Below are positions 15,445-22,675 of a DNA stretch of 22,675 nucleotides, piece by piece. The translations under genes were made by a program, and so were the position numbers. Positions within the stretch are counted from its first letter, which is position 1, and every line of letters begins with the position of its first letter. Source of the stretch: DATLOJ01 sp035536315 (GTDB lineage: Bacteria > Actinomycetota > CADDZG01 > JAHWKV01); the NCBI GenBank assembly GCA_035536315.1, contig DATLOJ010000127.1, forward strand, positions 1 through 22,675. The letters run 5' to 3'. A model generated the notes under the pieces. That model was not told where the DNA came from. It worked only from the letters and a program-made list of their open reading frames with translations, and did no database searches.

Positions 15445-16345
15445 AACGCGCCTCTTCCGATCGTGACGACGACAGGCCGCTGGGCTTGATAACCAGGATG
15501 GCGATCAGAAGAAGGAAGACGGCTGCATCTCGATAACCGGCCTGCAGCCACCCTGCCCCTGTCGACGCCTCCAATGCAGCCAGGCCCTGCTCGAATATTC
15601 CGAGGAGAATTCCGCCGAGCAGGGCCCCGCGAATTCTGCCGATGCCTCCAAGCACAGCGGCCGTGAAGCCCTTGAGAGTGAACACCCAGCCCAGCGACGC
15701 CGAGACAAACGTCACCGGCGCGATCAAGAGCCCCGCCAGAGTGCCTGCTGCCGCCGCAATCGCGAACGTAACGGCCATGATCCTTTCGGTGTTCACACCC
15801 ATGAGCTCGGCAACGTCCCGCGATGAAGCGATTGCGCGGACCGCTCTGCCGTAGTGCGTGCGCGACATGGCGAAGTCCAGTACGACCGCCGCTGCGATCG
15901 CTATCCCGGCGATCCACAGGTACTGCACCGGGACCACGGCCCCGGCGGGCAGGTCGATTCCCCCCGTCCCGAAATTGAAAGGCGGCGGGTACGACCTCGA
16001 CTCGAAGAGTGCTATTCCGGCCGCTCGCAAAACGGCCGCGAAGAGCACCACGCCGAGAAGCCACGTAAGCGATCCGGGCCTCTTGCGCAAGGGGAAAAAC
16101 ACGGATTTCTCGAGTGCGAGTCCAAGCAGAGCCCCAACCGCGACTGCAACAACTAGCGCCGCCACTGCAGACGCTCCGAAGGCAAGAGCCACGAACGACG
16201 CGAACACGCCGACCATCAGGACGTCGCCATGGGCGAAGTTCAACGTCCGGGTGACCATCCAGGTCAGGGAGATGCCAAGAGCGATCAGCGCGTACACGGC
16301 CCCCGTGCCGATCCCGGACACCAGAGCTTGAAGAACCAGCGTCAT
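15434..16345 (-). CDS. livH: Branched-chain amino acid-type ABC transporter permease, LivH
   Basis: 303-residue membrane permease of the HAAT family. The N-terminal block reads ALVSGIGTGAVYALIALGIS, followed by TRTLNFAHGDVLMVG (33-47), the LivH hallmark, and GFTAAVLGGIGRIRGALLGG near the end, the loop thought to contact the ATPase. About eight hydrophobic segments are present. The ATG overlaps the stop of the upstream substrate-binding-protein gene as ATGA, with no obvious ribosome-binding site, so translation is likely coupled. With the LivM half of the next gene it forms the transmembrane pathway. The substrate cannot be deduced from the permease. Confidence 0.94.
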   Translation of the reverse strand: MTLVLQALVSGIGTGAVYALIALGISLTWMVTRTLNFAHGDVLMVGVFASFVALAFGASAVAALVVAVAVGALLGLALEKSVFFPLRKRPGSLTWLLGVVLFAAVLRAAGIALFESRSYPPPFNFGTGGIDLPAGAVVPVQYLWIAGIAIAAAVVLDFAMSRTHYGRAVRAIASSRDVAELMGVNTERIMAVTFAIAAAAGTLAGLLIAPVTFVSASLGWVFTLKGFTAAVLGGIGRIRGALLGGILLGIFEQGLAALEASTGAGWLQAGYRDAAVFLLLIAILVIKPSGLSSSRSEEARYAA

Positions 16346-17688
16346 ACGGGTCCCGGCGGGGGGCGGGGCGCGGTGTACTGCGTGAAGAACTCGACTGTCT
16401 CGGGGTTGGTCAGGACATCCTCGAGGACTCGCTCGGTGAGCTTCTGGCCCTCGGCTGTGTCGAGATACCGCTGCGGGACGTAAAACGCAGAGACCTGAGT
16501 CTTGTAGAACGCCGAGGCGCGCGTAAGGTCGGCCCCGGCCTCCACGTCGTAAACAACTGCGAGGTTCAGAAAGCGTCCGACCCTCGGTGCGCCAGTTTCT
16601 TCGGCCCCGCCTTTCGTCCTCAGGTCGTACTTACCGAGCAAACCTTCGTACGCGTCGATCCGGCGGAGTGCCTCTCCGACCTTGCGCGGGTCATCCGACT
16701 TCCCGGCCCTTACGGCCTCCGCAACGATGGACACCGCATCGAACGACCTCACCGCTGCAAGTGGGAAAGCGGCCACAAGAGTGCGCTGCTCCTCGATGGG
16801 CAGAAGCGTGAAGCGGTCGTGATAGTCCAGAAACCAGTCGCGTAAATCGGGCCCCATCCACTTCTCCTCCGCCAGAGTGGGACCCGCAGCGACGAAGCCG
16901 TCTGAGTTGCGGCCGGTCAGCGACCGAAAGGACGGATGCATTAGCAAGCCCGGCCCGGCGAGCTGCACGTCCCATCCGATGGTTCGAATCGCATTGACGA
17001 GCCTGGCGGATTCTGCCGGACCGGCCCAAACGATCACCGCTTGCGCGCCGGCCGCCTGAAGCGCCTGTGCAGGCTGCAAATAGTCGATCCCCTCCGACAG
17101 GCGGACGGTGGATGCGACGCGAGTACCTTTGCTCTCCAGAGCAGACGTCATCAATCCAATTCCACTGCCGGACCACGCGTCCCCGCTGCCCGCGGCGATG
17201 GAGACATCAGTGATTCCGCGCGTCGCTGTGAGCCAGTTCGCGAGAGCAGCGGCCTGCTTCTCCGATCCGGGTCCAAGCCGAAAGACACCGGCTTTGTTGC
17301 CGGAACGGCGGGAAGAGTCACCGATCGTTAGGACGGGCACTCCAGCCTCACGCGCGGGATCGCGCGAACCGCCGGCCTCCACAAGGTTCTCCGTCATCAC
17401 GATCGCAGAGACGCCGGCACGCACAAGCTGCCCTACACGAGTCCTAAGCTCGGACGCGTTGGCGGCGGTTCGATATTCGATCTCGAGTGACGAGTCTCCC
17501 GGGGCCTTTCGGCGGTTGAGGCCTTCGGCCGCGAGAGTCGCTCCCTTGCGCAACTCCTCCTGTACCGCGGCGAACGATCCTCCGCTCCCAATCACGCCGA
17601 TCCTCACCGAGTCGTCGCGGTTGCACCCGATTGAAACAGCAACGAGCACAACACACAGAGAAAGGGCGCCTCTCCTCAGAAACCTCAA
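16342..17688 (-). CDS. Substrate-binding lipoprotein of HAAT importer (type 1 periplasmic-binding fold)
   Basis: 448-residue lipoprotein. The signal peptide MRFLRRGALSLCVVLVAVS ends in SIGC with C22 lipidated. The mature part starts VRIGVIGSGGSFAAVQEELRKG, the first strand and helix of a Peripla_BP_6 (LivK/amide-binding) fold, with later SIAAGSGDAWSGSG and AQAVIVWAGPAESARLVNAI. A tail of about 60 residues after the fold ends in a Pro-rich stretch. The start is TTG 17688, which overlaps the previous stop as TTGA and exactly begins a good signal peptide. The frame is open to 18066, but that stretch is an Arg/Gly-rich shadow of the upstream gene. It is a second binding protein in the operon, quite different from the first, so it may widen or tune substrate choice. 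Confidence 0.88.
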   Translation of the reverse strand: MRFLRRGALSLCVVLVAVSIGCNRDDSVRIGVIGSGGSFAAVQEELRKGATLAAEGLNRRKAPGDSSLEIEYRTAANASELRTRVGQLVRAGVSAIVMTENLVEAGGSRDPAREAGVPVLTIGDSSRRSGNKAGVFRLGPGSEKQAAALANWLTATRGITDVSIAAGSGDAWSGSGIGLMTSALESKGTRVASTVRLSEGIDYLQPAQALQAAGAQAVIVWAGPAESARLVNAIRTIGWDVQLAGPGLLMHPSFRSLTGRNSDGFVAAGPTLAEEKWMGPDLRDWFLDYHDRFTLLPIEEQRTLVAAFPLAAVRSFDAVSIVAEAVRAGKSDDPRKVGEALRRIDAYEGLLGKYDLRTKGGAEETGAPRVGRFLNLAVVYDVEAGADLTRASAFYKTQVSAFYVPQRYLDTAEGQKLTERVLEDVLTNPETVEFFTQYTAPRPPPGPV

Positions 17689-19442
17689 GCGGGCTTCACC
17701 GAAACCATCGCGTAGTCGGAGAAGATGAAGTCGTTCGGCACACCGACTTGAAGCTCGGTCGCCTCCTTCGAAACGTCGAAGACAACCGGCCCCCGAACCG
17801 TCGCACCCGCCGGAAGTGGCTGAAACATGAAGAAGTTCGCTTCCGGCCCCCCCGCGATCCACAGGCCCGCGGTGGCCGGCGCGTCGGGGATGTAAAGGCT
17901 CGACGCCTGGTCTACGGCGAACACCCACGGCGCCTTGCGCGCGGCGGAAGACAGGTTGGTCACCTCCAGGTCGACGACCGCGTACTTTCCCTTCGGCGTT
18001 CGCGGAGGAAGTCCGAAATGCCCTGCGTCTACGTGCGTGAGGAACTGCACCCCGTGCACGCGCCATCTGAGGTCGACGACCCTCACGGGCCCGGGGGCCG
18101 GGAAGGTCCCTATTGAATAAGGGATCAGGGCAACTCCTTTCTTACGGTCGAAGAGCAAGCCGAGTGCGAAGAGCTGCCAGGCCTCCCGCTCCTTTTGCAC
18201 GTCTGCCCTCGGGTCTTCGGCGAACGTGGCCGCTCCCCTGTCGAGCCTGAAAGCCCAGAGATCCTCCTTGCTATATGTCTCGTGGTTGCCTGCCGAGAAT
18301 GCGAAGTCGTGAGTGACCATCGCAAAGGGCTCTCCCTTATCGAGCTCTCGCCTCACCGCGTCGCCGTCGGTGCTGCCGGCTCTGCGCGCTGCCTCGGCGT
18401 ACATCATCAAAGAGTCGTAAACGACAGCCTGCGCGATCGGAAGGTTCGGCACCTTGGTGCCCTTGTACGCATTGATAGTGAAGCGGCGGTGGTAGCGGGC
18501 GAACCAGTTGGCACGCCACGAGCCTGGTGGGGCCCAGTTGTTGATGGTCTTGTGCGGCAGGACCGAGATAGTTCCCTCGGCTGCATCGCCGGCAAGTTCG
18601 ACGTACTCGCCGACTGCGGCCTCGATCGGCACGGCAAGCACCGCGCCGAGCTTCAGGCTCTTGGCGGCCAGAGCGACATGCGCGGCTTCCCTGGCCAGGC
18701 TCCAAACGATCACGGCGTCCGGCTTGGACCCCTTCAGCGCGGCAACCTGCGTGGACATATCGGTGTCGCCGCGGTTGAACGACAGCGACTTGACCGGCGT
18801 CAGCCCTCTGAACTTCAGCTGGTCGCGGACCAGCCCGGCCCCCGGCTTTCCCAGGAAGTCGTCCTCGTACAGGACGGCTATGCGGCGGAGCCTCTTTACG
18901 TCGACGAGGTGGTGCACCAACGCTTCCGCCTGGATCCGGTCGTAGGGAACGAGCCTGTAGACGTACGGATTGTTGAGGTCGGCGATCTCACCGACCGGGG
19001 AAAGCGGCAGGAGGTTGATGAGCTTGCGTTGTTTGATCGCTGCCGTGTTTTGCTGCGTGGCGGTGAACACCTCGGGGCCGACAAGGACGTCGACCCCCGC
19101 GTTCAGCATGTTCTTCACGCCCTGATTGCCGAGGGCGGAGTCGGTCTCGAATAGGAGCTCTACTCTTCGTCCGTTGATCCCACCGGCCGCGTTGATGTCG
19201 TCGGCGGCCATCTGCCCGCCGTTTTTCATCCAGTCGGCGGCAAAGTCGAAGACTGAGAGCATGCCGATTCGGATTGGAGGCTCGGCCGCAGATAGCCCAG
19301 ATGCAACGGTGCTCAGTGAGCTAAGGGAATGAGCCGCCACTGTCATTTGTGGCTGAGGAGTAGCCGCGGGGGCCACGCCGGACCATGCGGCAACCAGCAC
19401 AACTAGTAATAAGATCCCGGCTGATGCCCGGCGGCGGTGCAT
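17685..19442 (-). CDS. Secreted substrate-binding protein with extra C-terminal beta-domain
   Basis: 585-residue exported protein, first gene of the importer operon. Residues 1-27 are a Sec signal peptide (MHRRRASAGILLLVVLVAAW ... GVAPAA) without a lipobox. Residues 56-430 form a LivK-like Peripla_BP_6 domain (PIRIGMLSVFDFAADWMKNG, AADDINAAGGINGRRVELLF, RIAVLYEDDFLG, PDAVIVWSLAREA). Residues 452-585 add a beta-rich domain (VRVVDLRWRVHGVQFL, GKYAVVDLEVTNLSSAARKA, GATVRGPVVFDVSKEATELQ) that resembles the Ig-like DUF4352 group. Ordinary LivK proteins lack it. With no lipid anchor, the extra domain may hold the protein at the envelope or mediate an interaction. ATG 19442 has no ribosome-binding site and lies 8 nt after TAATAT, so it is probably leaderless. 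Confidence 0.9.
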   Translation of the reverse strand: MHRRRASAGILLLVVLVAAWSGVAPAATPQPQMTVAAHSLSSLSTVASGLSAAEPPIRIGMLSVFDFAADWMKNGGQMAADDINAAGGINGRRVELLFETDSALGNQGVKNMLNAGVDVLVGPEVFTATQQNTAAIKQRKLINLLPLSPVGEIADLNNPYVYRLVPYDRIQAEALVHHLVDVKRLRRIAVLYEDDFLGKPGAGLVRDQLKFRGLTPVKSLSFNRGDTDMSTQVAALKGSKPDAVIVWSLAREAAHVALAAKSLKLGAVLAVPIEAAVGEYVELAGDAAEGTISVLPHKTINNWAPPGSWRANWFARYHRRFTINAYKGTKVPNLPIAQAVVYDSLMMYAEAARRAGSTDGDAVRRELDKGEPFAMVTHDFAFSAGNHETYSKEDLWAFRLDRGAATFAEDPRADVQKEREAWQLFALGLLFDRKKGVALIPYSIGTFPAPGPVRVVDLRWRVHGVQFLTHVDAGHFGLPPRTPKGKYAVVDLEVTNLSSAARKAPWVFAVDQASSLYIPDAPATAGLWIAGGPEANFFMFQPLPAGATVRGPVVFDVSKEATELQVGVPNDFIFSDYAMVSVKPA

Positions 19443-19458
19443 ATTCAGACATATTAAG
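19441..19458. promoter_or_regulatory. AT-rich core of the divergent transporter-locus promoter
   Basis: Within the 52-bp gap, TAATAT (19456-19451, minus) is a good -10 for the leaderless substrate-binding-protein gene at 19442. The same patch read on the plus strand offers TATTAA (19453-19458) as a possible -10 for the divergent operon, with transcription from about 19465 and a leader of about 30 nt that includes the GAGGAG site. ATATT occurs twice with 10-bp spacing (19441, 19451). No clear -35 was found on either strand. Confidence 0.4.
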
Positions 19459-19480
19459 CAGGGCGAACTCCGAAACTTTC

Positions 19481-19497
19481 GAGGAGCCTAAAGACTG
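19481..19497 (+). promoter_or_regulatory. Shine-Dalgarno site and CTG start codon of the surface-protein gene
   Basis: GAGGAG (19481-19486) is followed after 8 nt by CTG (19495-19497), in frame with the long downstream coding region. The frame is closed by TAA at 19489-19491, just upstream. No ATG or GTG exists in frame before the mature region; the first standard alternative, TTG 19558, would cut off most of the signal peptide. Confidence 0.6.
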
Positions 19498-21693
19498 AAC
19501 CGACCTCTGCTGCGCCGGGTAGCTCTTGCCCTGGTAGCCGGCCTGCTGTTCGCCAACTTGAGCGCGCTGGGTGTTGCCTCCCAGTCGCCGGCCGTAGCCG
19601 TGACTCCGGAAGCGGCGGCCGCTCAGACCCCTGCCACTCCGGCCCCCGATGGCACGGCGGCACCCGACGGCACATCCAGCCCGACCGCGACCGCATCCCC
19701 AGGCGCGACCGCAACGACGACCGCGCCCAAAGCCAACAGCATCACCGACACCGAGTACGTCTCCGTCAGGATGGATGCGAACGGCGACCCCATAGATGTC
19801 GACATCAAGGAGTGGTACCGGATCCGCCGGGAGGGTGGCGGCGACGTGCACATCGAGGACCCGGGCGAGCTCAGCGATCCCAAGGGCCTGAGCGGCAAGA
19901 AGCCGCAGGTGAAGGACGGAGCGATGTCGTTCGATGTCGACGTCCCGGAGGCCGGCCATGCCGACGTGTACTTTTCGGGTCATCCCGAGAAGGCCCCGGG
20001 AGGCAAGTACGTCACTGCCGACGGGCCGCGCTCGCTGCCGCTCGGCGTGAGCATCAAGTACTACACCGGAGAGCCGGGGGCCGACGAAGCGACACGCCAG
20101 GTGAACGCGCGGGAGTTCGGCAGCCACCACGGCCCCTTCAAGCTGGTCATTACTCTGACGAACCTCACCAAGAGAACCGAGGAAGTCACCTACACCGACG
20201 TTCAAACGAAGCAGCAGGTGACCGCCATCGCTGAGGTTTCGACCCCGTTCAGTGTCAAGATCCCCGAGATCCAGTTCCCCGATGAGAAGTACGACGGCCT
20301 CAGCACTAACGGGATCATCGGAAGAAAGGGAGAGGACTCCGCGATCAGCTGGAGTCTGTACCTCGCACCGCCGGACTTTCCGAACGAGCAGCATGCGATT
20401 GTTGAGGGCAGAGCCAACGGACCGGGCATCCCGAAGATCGACGTGCAGGCACAGCCCGTCTACCCCGAACCGGTGGCAGAAGCACTGTCGTCTGCGGGGA
20501 CCCAGTTCCAGAAGGGCCGGCGTTCCTTTTACTACGACGTTCTCAACCTGCTGCGCGAGAACCTGATCGCCCTCGGCGGGCTCTTCTCCGTTCTCGACGA
20601 CACTTTCGCGAACCTCGCGCTTCCTTTGATCGGTCCGGAGAAGGGAAACCGCGACTCAGGCTCGTTCACCGACGCAAACCTTTTATGGGGAATGTGGACC
20701 GTTGCAAAAGGGACCGAGCAGCTTGCACGCGCGACCGACACCCTTTCCTATGCGGTGCACCTCACGCGCAACGGGGTGAAAGGTGAGATCGGATCGCTTC
20801 AGCTGCTGCGCGCATTCATCGGCAAGTCCACCGACCAGCCGGCACTGACTTCGTGTGTGCCTCCCGTCACCTGTTCACCGGAAGACCAGCTCAATCAGCT
20901 GCTCTCGGAAAGCATGTGGGCGAACCTCAAGGACCTCGAGATCATGCTGGGCGCGCCGGTCGATCCGGCCGTTCCGGGAGGACCCAAAGACCCGCGCCCC
21001 TATCTGCCCGAAGCTCCCGCGTCGCTTGCGACCAACGGAGCGGTCGCCGTCACTATCCTGAAGCTCAAGTTGGCGATCCTGGAGCACAACTTCTACTGCC
21101 TCGTGTACGAGGACCACAGCAACGAGTGCGCGTCGATCCTTGGCATCACTAACAAGCCGGGGGCCGAAGGGTGGGATAAATACGCAACCGTTAAATACCC
21201 GTTTGGGCAGCTCGAGATTGAAAAAGGCCTTCGCGTGATCGAAGACGAGGGCCTGGATCAGATCAGACAGGCGCTTGGGAACAGGGCCGCGACAAACTCC
21301 TTCATCTGGGGGACTCAGACGCTGGTCGAGGGGATCGAAGCGCTCGTCGATTCCTTCCACCAGCTCGGCGCGACCTGGCGGTACATCGCCGACTCCGTGC
21401 AGAACTTCGGAATCTTCGGAATCGACACTTCCCGCTCGATCCTTCAGCTCGACATAAATGCCATCGACATCGATACGGCTGCAAAGGCTGCCGCGCTGAA
21501 GCGCGCGCAGCAGGCATCGACCTTCATGGGCAAGCCGAAGGACGCACAGGGTCAGTTGGTGCTGAGCTTCTCGACCGACCCAGAGGAGGTTGACCGGAGG
21601 CCGAAAGAGCAAATAGCGGCCGCCGCCATCGCTGCGTTCGCGCTCGTGGTCGTTCTCGCATTGTTCGCACGATTCAGGTTGTTCTGGCTTTGA
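19495..21693 (+). CDS. Unrecognised large surface protein: signal peptide, Ala/Pro/Thr linker, C-terminal membrane anchor
   Basis: 732-residue exported protein of no family I recognise. With a CTG start it opens NRPLLRRVALALVAGLLFAN, a convincing signal peptide. Residues 30-81 are an Ala/Pro/Thr-rich linker typical of wall-spanning segments. Residues 82-310 look beta-rich (YVSVRMDANGDPIDVDIKEW, FKLVITLTNLTKRTEEVTYT, SAISWSLYLAPPDFP). Residues 320-690 are mainly helical. Four cysteines come in two close pairs (CVPPVTC and CLVYEDHSNEC), so two disulfides are likely. The C-terminus is one membrane helix (about 707-726) ending ARFRLFWL. It should therefore be an outward-facing, C-terminally anchored protein. 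It heads an operon with a lipoprotein and a substrate-binding protein and diverges from the importer operon, which suggests work with transport or sensing; the function is unknown. Confidence 0.82.
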   Translation: MNRPLLRRVALALVAGLLFANLSALGVASQSPAVAVTPEAAAAQTPATPAPDGTAAPDGTSSPTATASPGATATTTAPKANSITDTEYVSVRMDANGDPIDVDIKEWYRIRREGGGDVHIEDPGELSDPKGLSGKKPQVKDGAMSFDVDVPEAGHADVYFSGHPEKAPGGKYVTADGPRSLPLGVSIKYYTGEPGADEATRQVNAREFGSHHGPFKLVITLTNLTKRTEEVTYTDVQTKQQVTAIAEVSTPFSVKIPEIQFPDEKYDGLSTNGIIGRKGEDSAISWSLYLAPPDFPNEQHAIVEGRANGPGIPKIDVQAQPVYPEPVAEALSSAGTQFQKGRRSFYYDVLNLLRENLIALGGLFSVLDDTFANLALPLIGPEKGNRDSGSFTDANLLWGMWTVAKGTEQLARATDTLSYAVHLTRNGVKGEIGSLQLLRAFIGKSTDQPALTSCVPPVTCSPEDQLNQLLSESMWANLKDLEIMLGAPVDPAVPGGPKDPRPYLPEAPASLATNGAVAVTILKLKLAILEHNFYCLVYEDHSNECASILGITNKPGAEGWDKYATVKYPFGQLEIEKGLRVIEDEGLDQIRQALGNRAATNSFIWGTQTLVEGIEALVDSFHQLGATWRYIADSVQNFGIFGIDTSRSILQLDINAIDIDTAAKAAALKRAQQASTFMGKPKDAQGQLVLSFSTDPEEVDRRPKEQIAAAAIAAFALVVVLALFARFRLFWL

Positions 21694-22367
21694 TGCGCGC
21701 GCGTCCGGTCATTCTGTTATTGGTAATGCTTTTCTTCGCTTCTGCCTGCGCGGCCGGCATTCCGGGGGCCGACGATCAAGTTGCACAGACGGAACCTCCC
21801 CTGCTGGGCGGATCTCAAGAAGAAGGACAGGAAGCAGAGTCGACGGGAGCGGCACTGGGGGGCGGGCAGGAGGCTGTAACCGTGAGCGAGGCCGCTCCAC
21901 CGGGCCTTCGCATGGTGAACATCAAGATCTCCCCGACCACACCGGGCATCCGGCAAGCGACCGGCTTCAAGGGCTTTCGATCCGGCGACGCATCGGCTCT
22001 GGTGCAGCTTCCGATCTTCGGAATCGACCCGCGGCTCGGCAGCTACTACCTCATCGTCGCGGTCGGCAACTTTGGCGAGGCGCCGGTCCGCAACCTCAAG
22101 GGCAGAGCAGACTTCTTCAACGAGAACGGGACGCGCATCTGGAGCGAGACGCAGGCGCTCACCCACTTTCCGACACGACTCGGGCTGAACCCGCCGTCGT
22201 TGCCGAACGGGCCGGAGCCACAGGCCGAATACGGAAGCGAGCTGCGCGGCTTCGGCACTTACTACTTCCCTACCAATGTCGGCGTTTTCACCTTCAACGT
22301 CCCCGACACCTCGATCTCCGCGCAGATTCGTTCGTGGAAGCTCGCTTTCCTTGTGAGCACGACTTGA
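21693..22367 (+). CDS. Predicted lipoprotein with beta-sandwich-like C-terminal region
   Basis: 224-residue lipoprotein of unknown function. The signal peptide MRARPVILLLVMLFFASAC gives C19 as lipidation site. A low-complexity Gly/Glu/Gln segment (about 25-70, with GGSQEEGQEAES) acts as a linker. The rest has strands reading YYLIVAVGNFGEAPVRNLKG and RADFFNENGTRIWSETQ, the pattern of FxLYD- or DUF3426-like Ig domains in which a new or modified conserved core packs as a small sandwich. The ATG shares its A with the preceding TGA (TGATG), so translation is coupled to the surface-protein gene. A TTG one codon upstream is possible. The next gene starts within its last codons. It may sit on the outer face of the membrane beside the surface protein. 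Confidence 0.83.
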   Translation: MRARPVILLLVMLFFASACAAGIPGADDQVAQTEPPLLGGSQEEGQEAESTGAALGGGQEAVTVSEAAPPGLRMVNIKISPTTPGIRQATGFKGFRSGDASALVQLPIFGIDPRLGSYYLIVAVGNFGEAPVRNLKGRADFFNENGTRIWSETQALTHFPTRLGLNPPSLPNGPEPQAEYGSELRGFGTYYFPTNVGVFTFNVPDTSISAQIRSWKLAFLVSTT

Positions 22368-22675
22368 GACGACGACTCATTGCAAGTGCCGCTCTCGTTC
22401 TCCTGGTTGCCGCGTCATGCTCCGATGCGGACGATGAACAGGCGAGCGAAGACTCCTTCGCCTCGGTCAGGGTCGGACTGCTGATGACGACCGGAGGCAA
22501 GGGCGGAGACCTTGCCGGGCCGAGCCTTGGCGCTGCCGAAGTTGCGACGGCGCATCTCAAAGCAAGGGGCGCGAAGGTAACGATCGAGCAGGCGGACTAC
22601 GCTGGCGACATCACAACCGCCGCACAGCTTGCCAACGAGCTTGCTGAGAAGGTGGACGTCGTTGTTGTTGCGACC
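22364..22675 (+). CDS. Substrate-binding lipoprotein (LivK/Peripla_BP_6-like), 3' end outside window
   Basis: The first 104 codons of a third binding protein. TTG 22364 overlaps the previous stop as TTGA and opens a lipoprotein signal (MRRRLIASAALVLLVAASC, C19 lipidated). After an acidic spacer (SDADDEQASEDS), VRVGLLMTTGGKGGDLAGPS begins a type 1 periplasmic-binding fold, continuing with ARGAKVTIEQADYAGDITTA and VDVVVVAT at the edge. That order of strand, helix and strand is typical of LivK or of BMP-type (nucleoside-binding) lipoproteins; the visible part does not separate them. No ribosome-binding site is clear. It may share the permeases encoded on the other strand or serve another importer beyond the edge. 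Confidence 0.8.
   Translation, partial: MRRRLIASAALVLLVAASCSDADDEQASEDSFASVRVGLLMTTGGKGGDLAGPSLGAAEVATAHLKARGAKVTIEQADYAGDITTAAQLANELAEKVDVVVVAT

Noticed and set aside
17689..18066. N-terminal extension of the second substrate-binding protein
   Set aside because: The 126 extra codons lie within the upstream gene and read as Arg/Gly-rich noise; a proper lipoprotein signal starts at TTG 17688.
19321..20394. 357-codon minus-strand open frame opposite the surface-protein gene
   Set aside because: It overlaps the importer promoter and the start of the binding-protein gene. The plus frame has a signal peptide, linker and membrane anchor, so plus is the real strand.
1..22675. CRISPR arrays, tRNA or rRNA genes, insertion sequences
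   Set aside because: No regularly spaced repeats, cloverleaf-like segments or transposase motifs were seen on reading both strands; short tRNA-like structures cannot be fully excluded without a covariance search.

Overview
The window reads as a GC-rich chromosomal segment from an actinobacterium, probably a lineage outside the well-studied genera. The phylum call rests on three things: a BldG-like anti-sigma-factor antagonist, a KimA-type permease / trkA / trkB / small OB-fold protein neighbourhood that (from memory) resembles Mycobacterium Rv2690c-ceoB-ceoC-Rv2694c, and hppA, bldG and topA lying close together as they do in Streptomyces. Coding density is very high. No intergenic gap exceeds about 150 bp, and several convergent gene pairs overlap at their 3' ends. 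I saw no rRNA, tRNA, CRISPR array, insertion sequence or phage gene.

Layout. Positions 1-1895 (-): topoisomerase I, cut by the left edge just after its first zinc ribbon. 2041-2706 (+): DedA-family membrane protein, overlapping tail to tail with an HD-domain protein (2664-3221, -). The HD gene diverges from a small OB-fold protein (3281-3646, +). Next is a potassium block: two TrkA-type RCK proteins (3669-4358 and 4355-5020, -) and a divergent KimA-type permease (5074-7413, +) with a duplicated C-terminal cytosolic module. Then come the K+-independent type proton-pumping pyrophosphatase (7410-9710, -) and a BldG-like STAS protein (9853-10194, -). A two-gene unit of a lipoprotein and an LCP-family cell-wall transferase follows (10340-11922, +), then a TerC-family membrane protein (11944-12936, +).

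The right third is a transport locus. On the minus strand, 19442 down to 12920 is a tightly overlapping operon for a branched-chain-amino-acid type (HAAT) ABC importer: a secreted substrate-binding protein with an extra C-terminal beta-domain, a second substrate-binding lipoprotein, a LivH permease, a fused LivM-LivG protein, and a LivF ATPase. Diverging from it across only 52 bp is a plus-strand operon: a large unrecognised surface protein anchored by a C-terminal membrane helix and apparently started by CTG, a lipoprotein with a beta-sandwich-like region, and the start of a third substrate-binding lipoprotein that runs off the right edge. This divergent three-binding-protein locus is the best candidate here for an undescribed system.

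Expression signals show a pattern. First genes of transcription units often have no Shine-Dalgarno sequence and carry a -10-like hexamer ending 6-9 nt before the start codon, as expected for leaderless mRNAs. Others (hppA, bldG, the HD gene, trkB, LCP) have clear ribosome-binding sites. All family assignments are from reading motifs; nothing was searched against a database.
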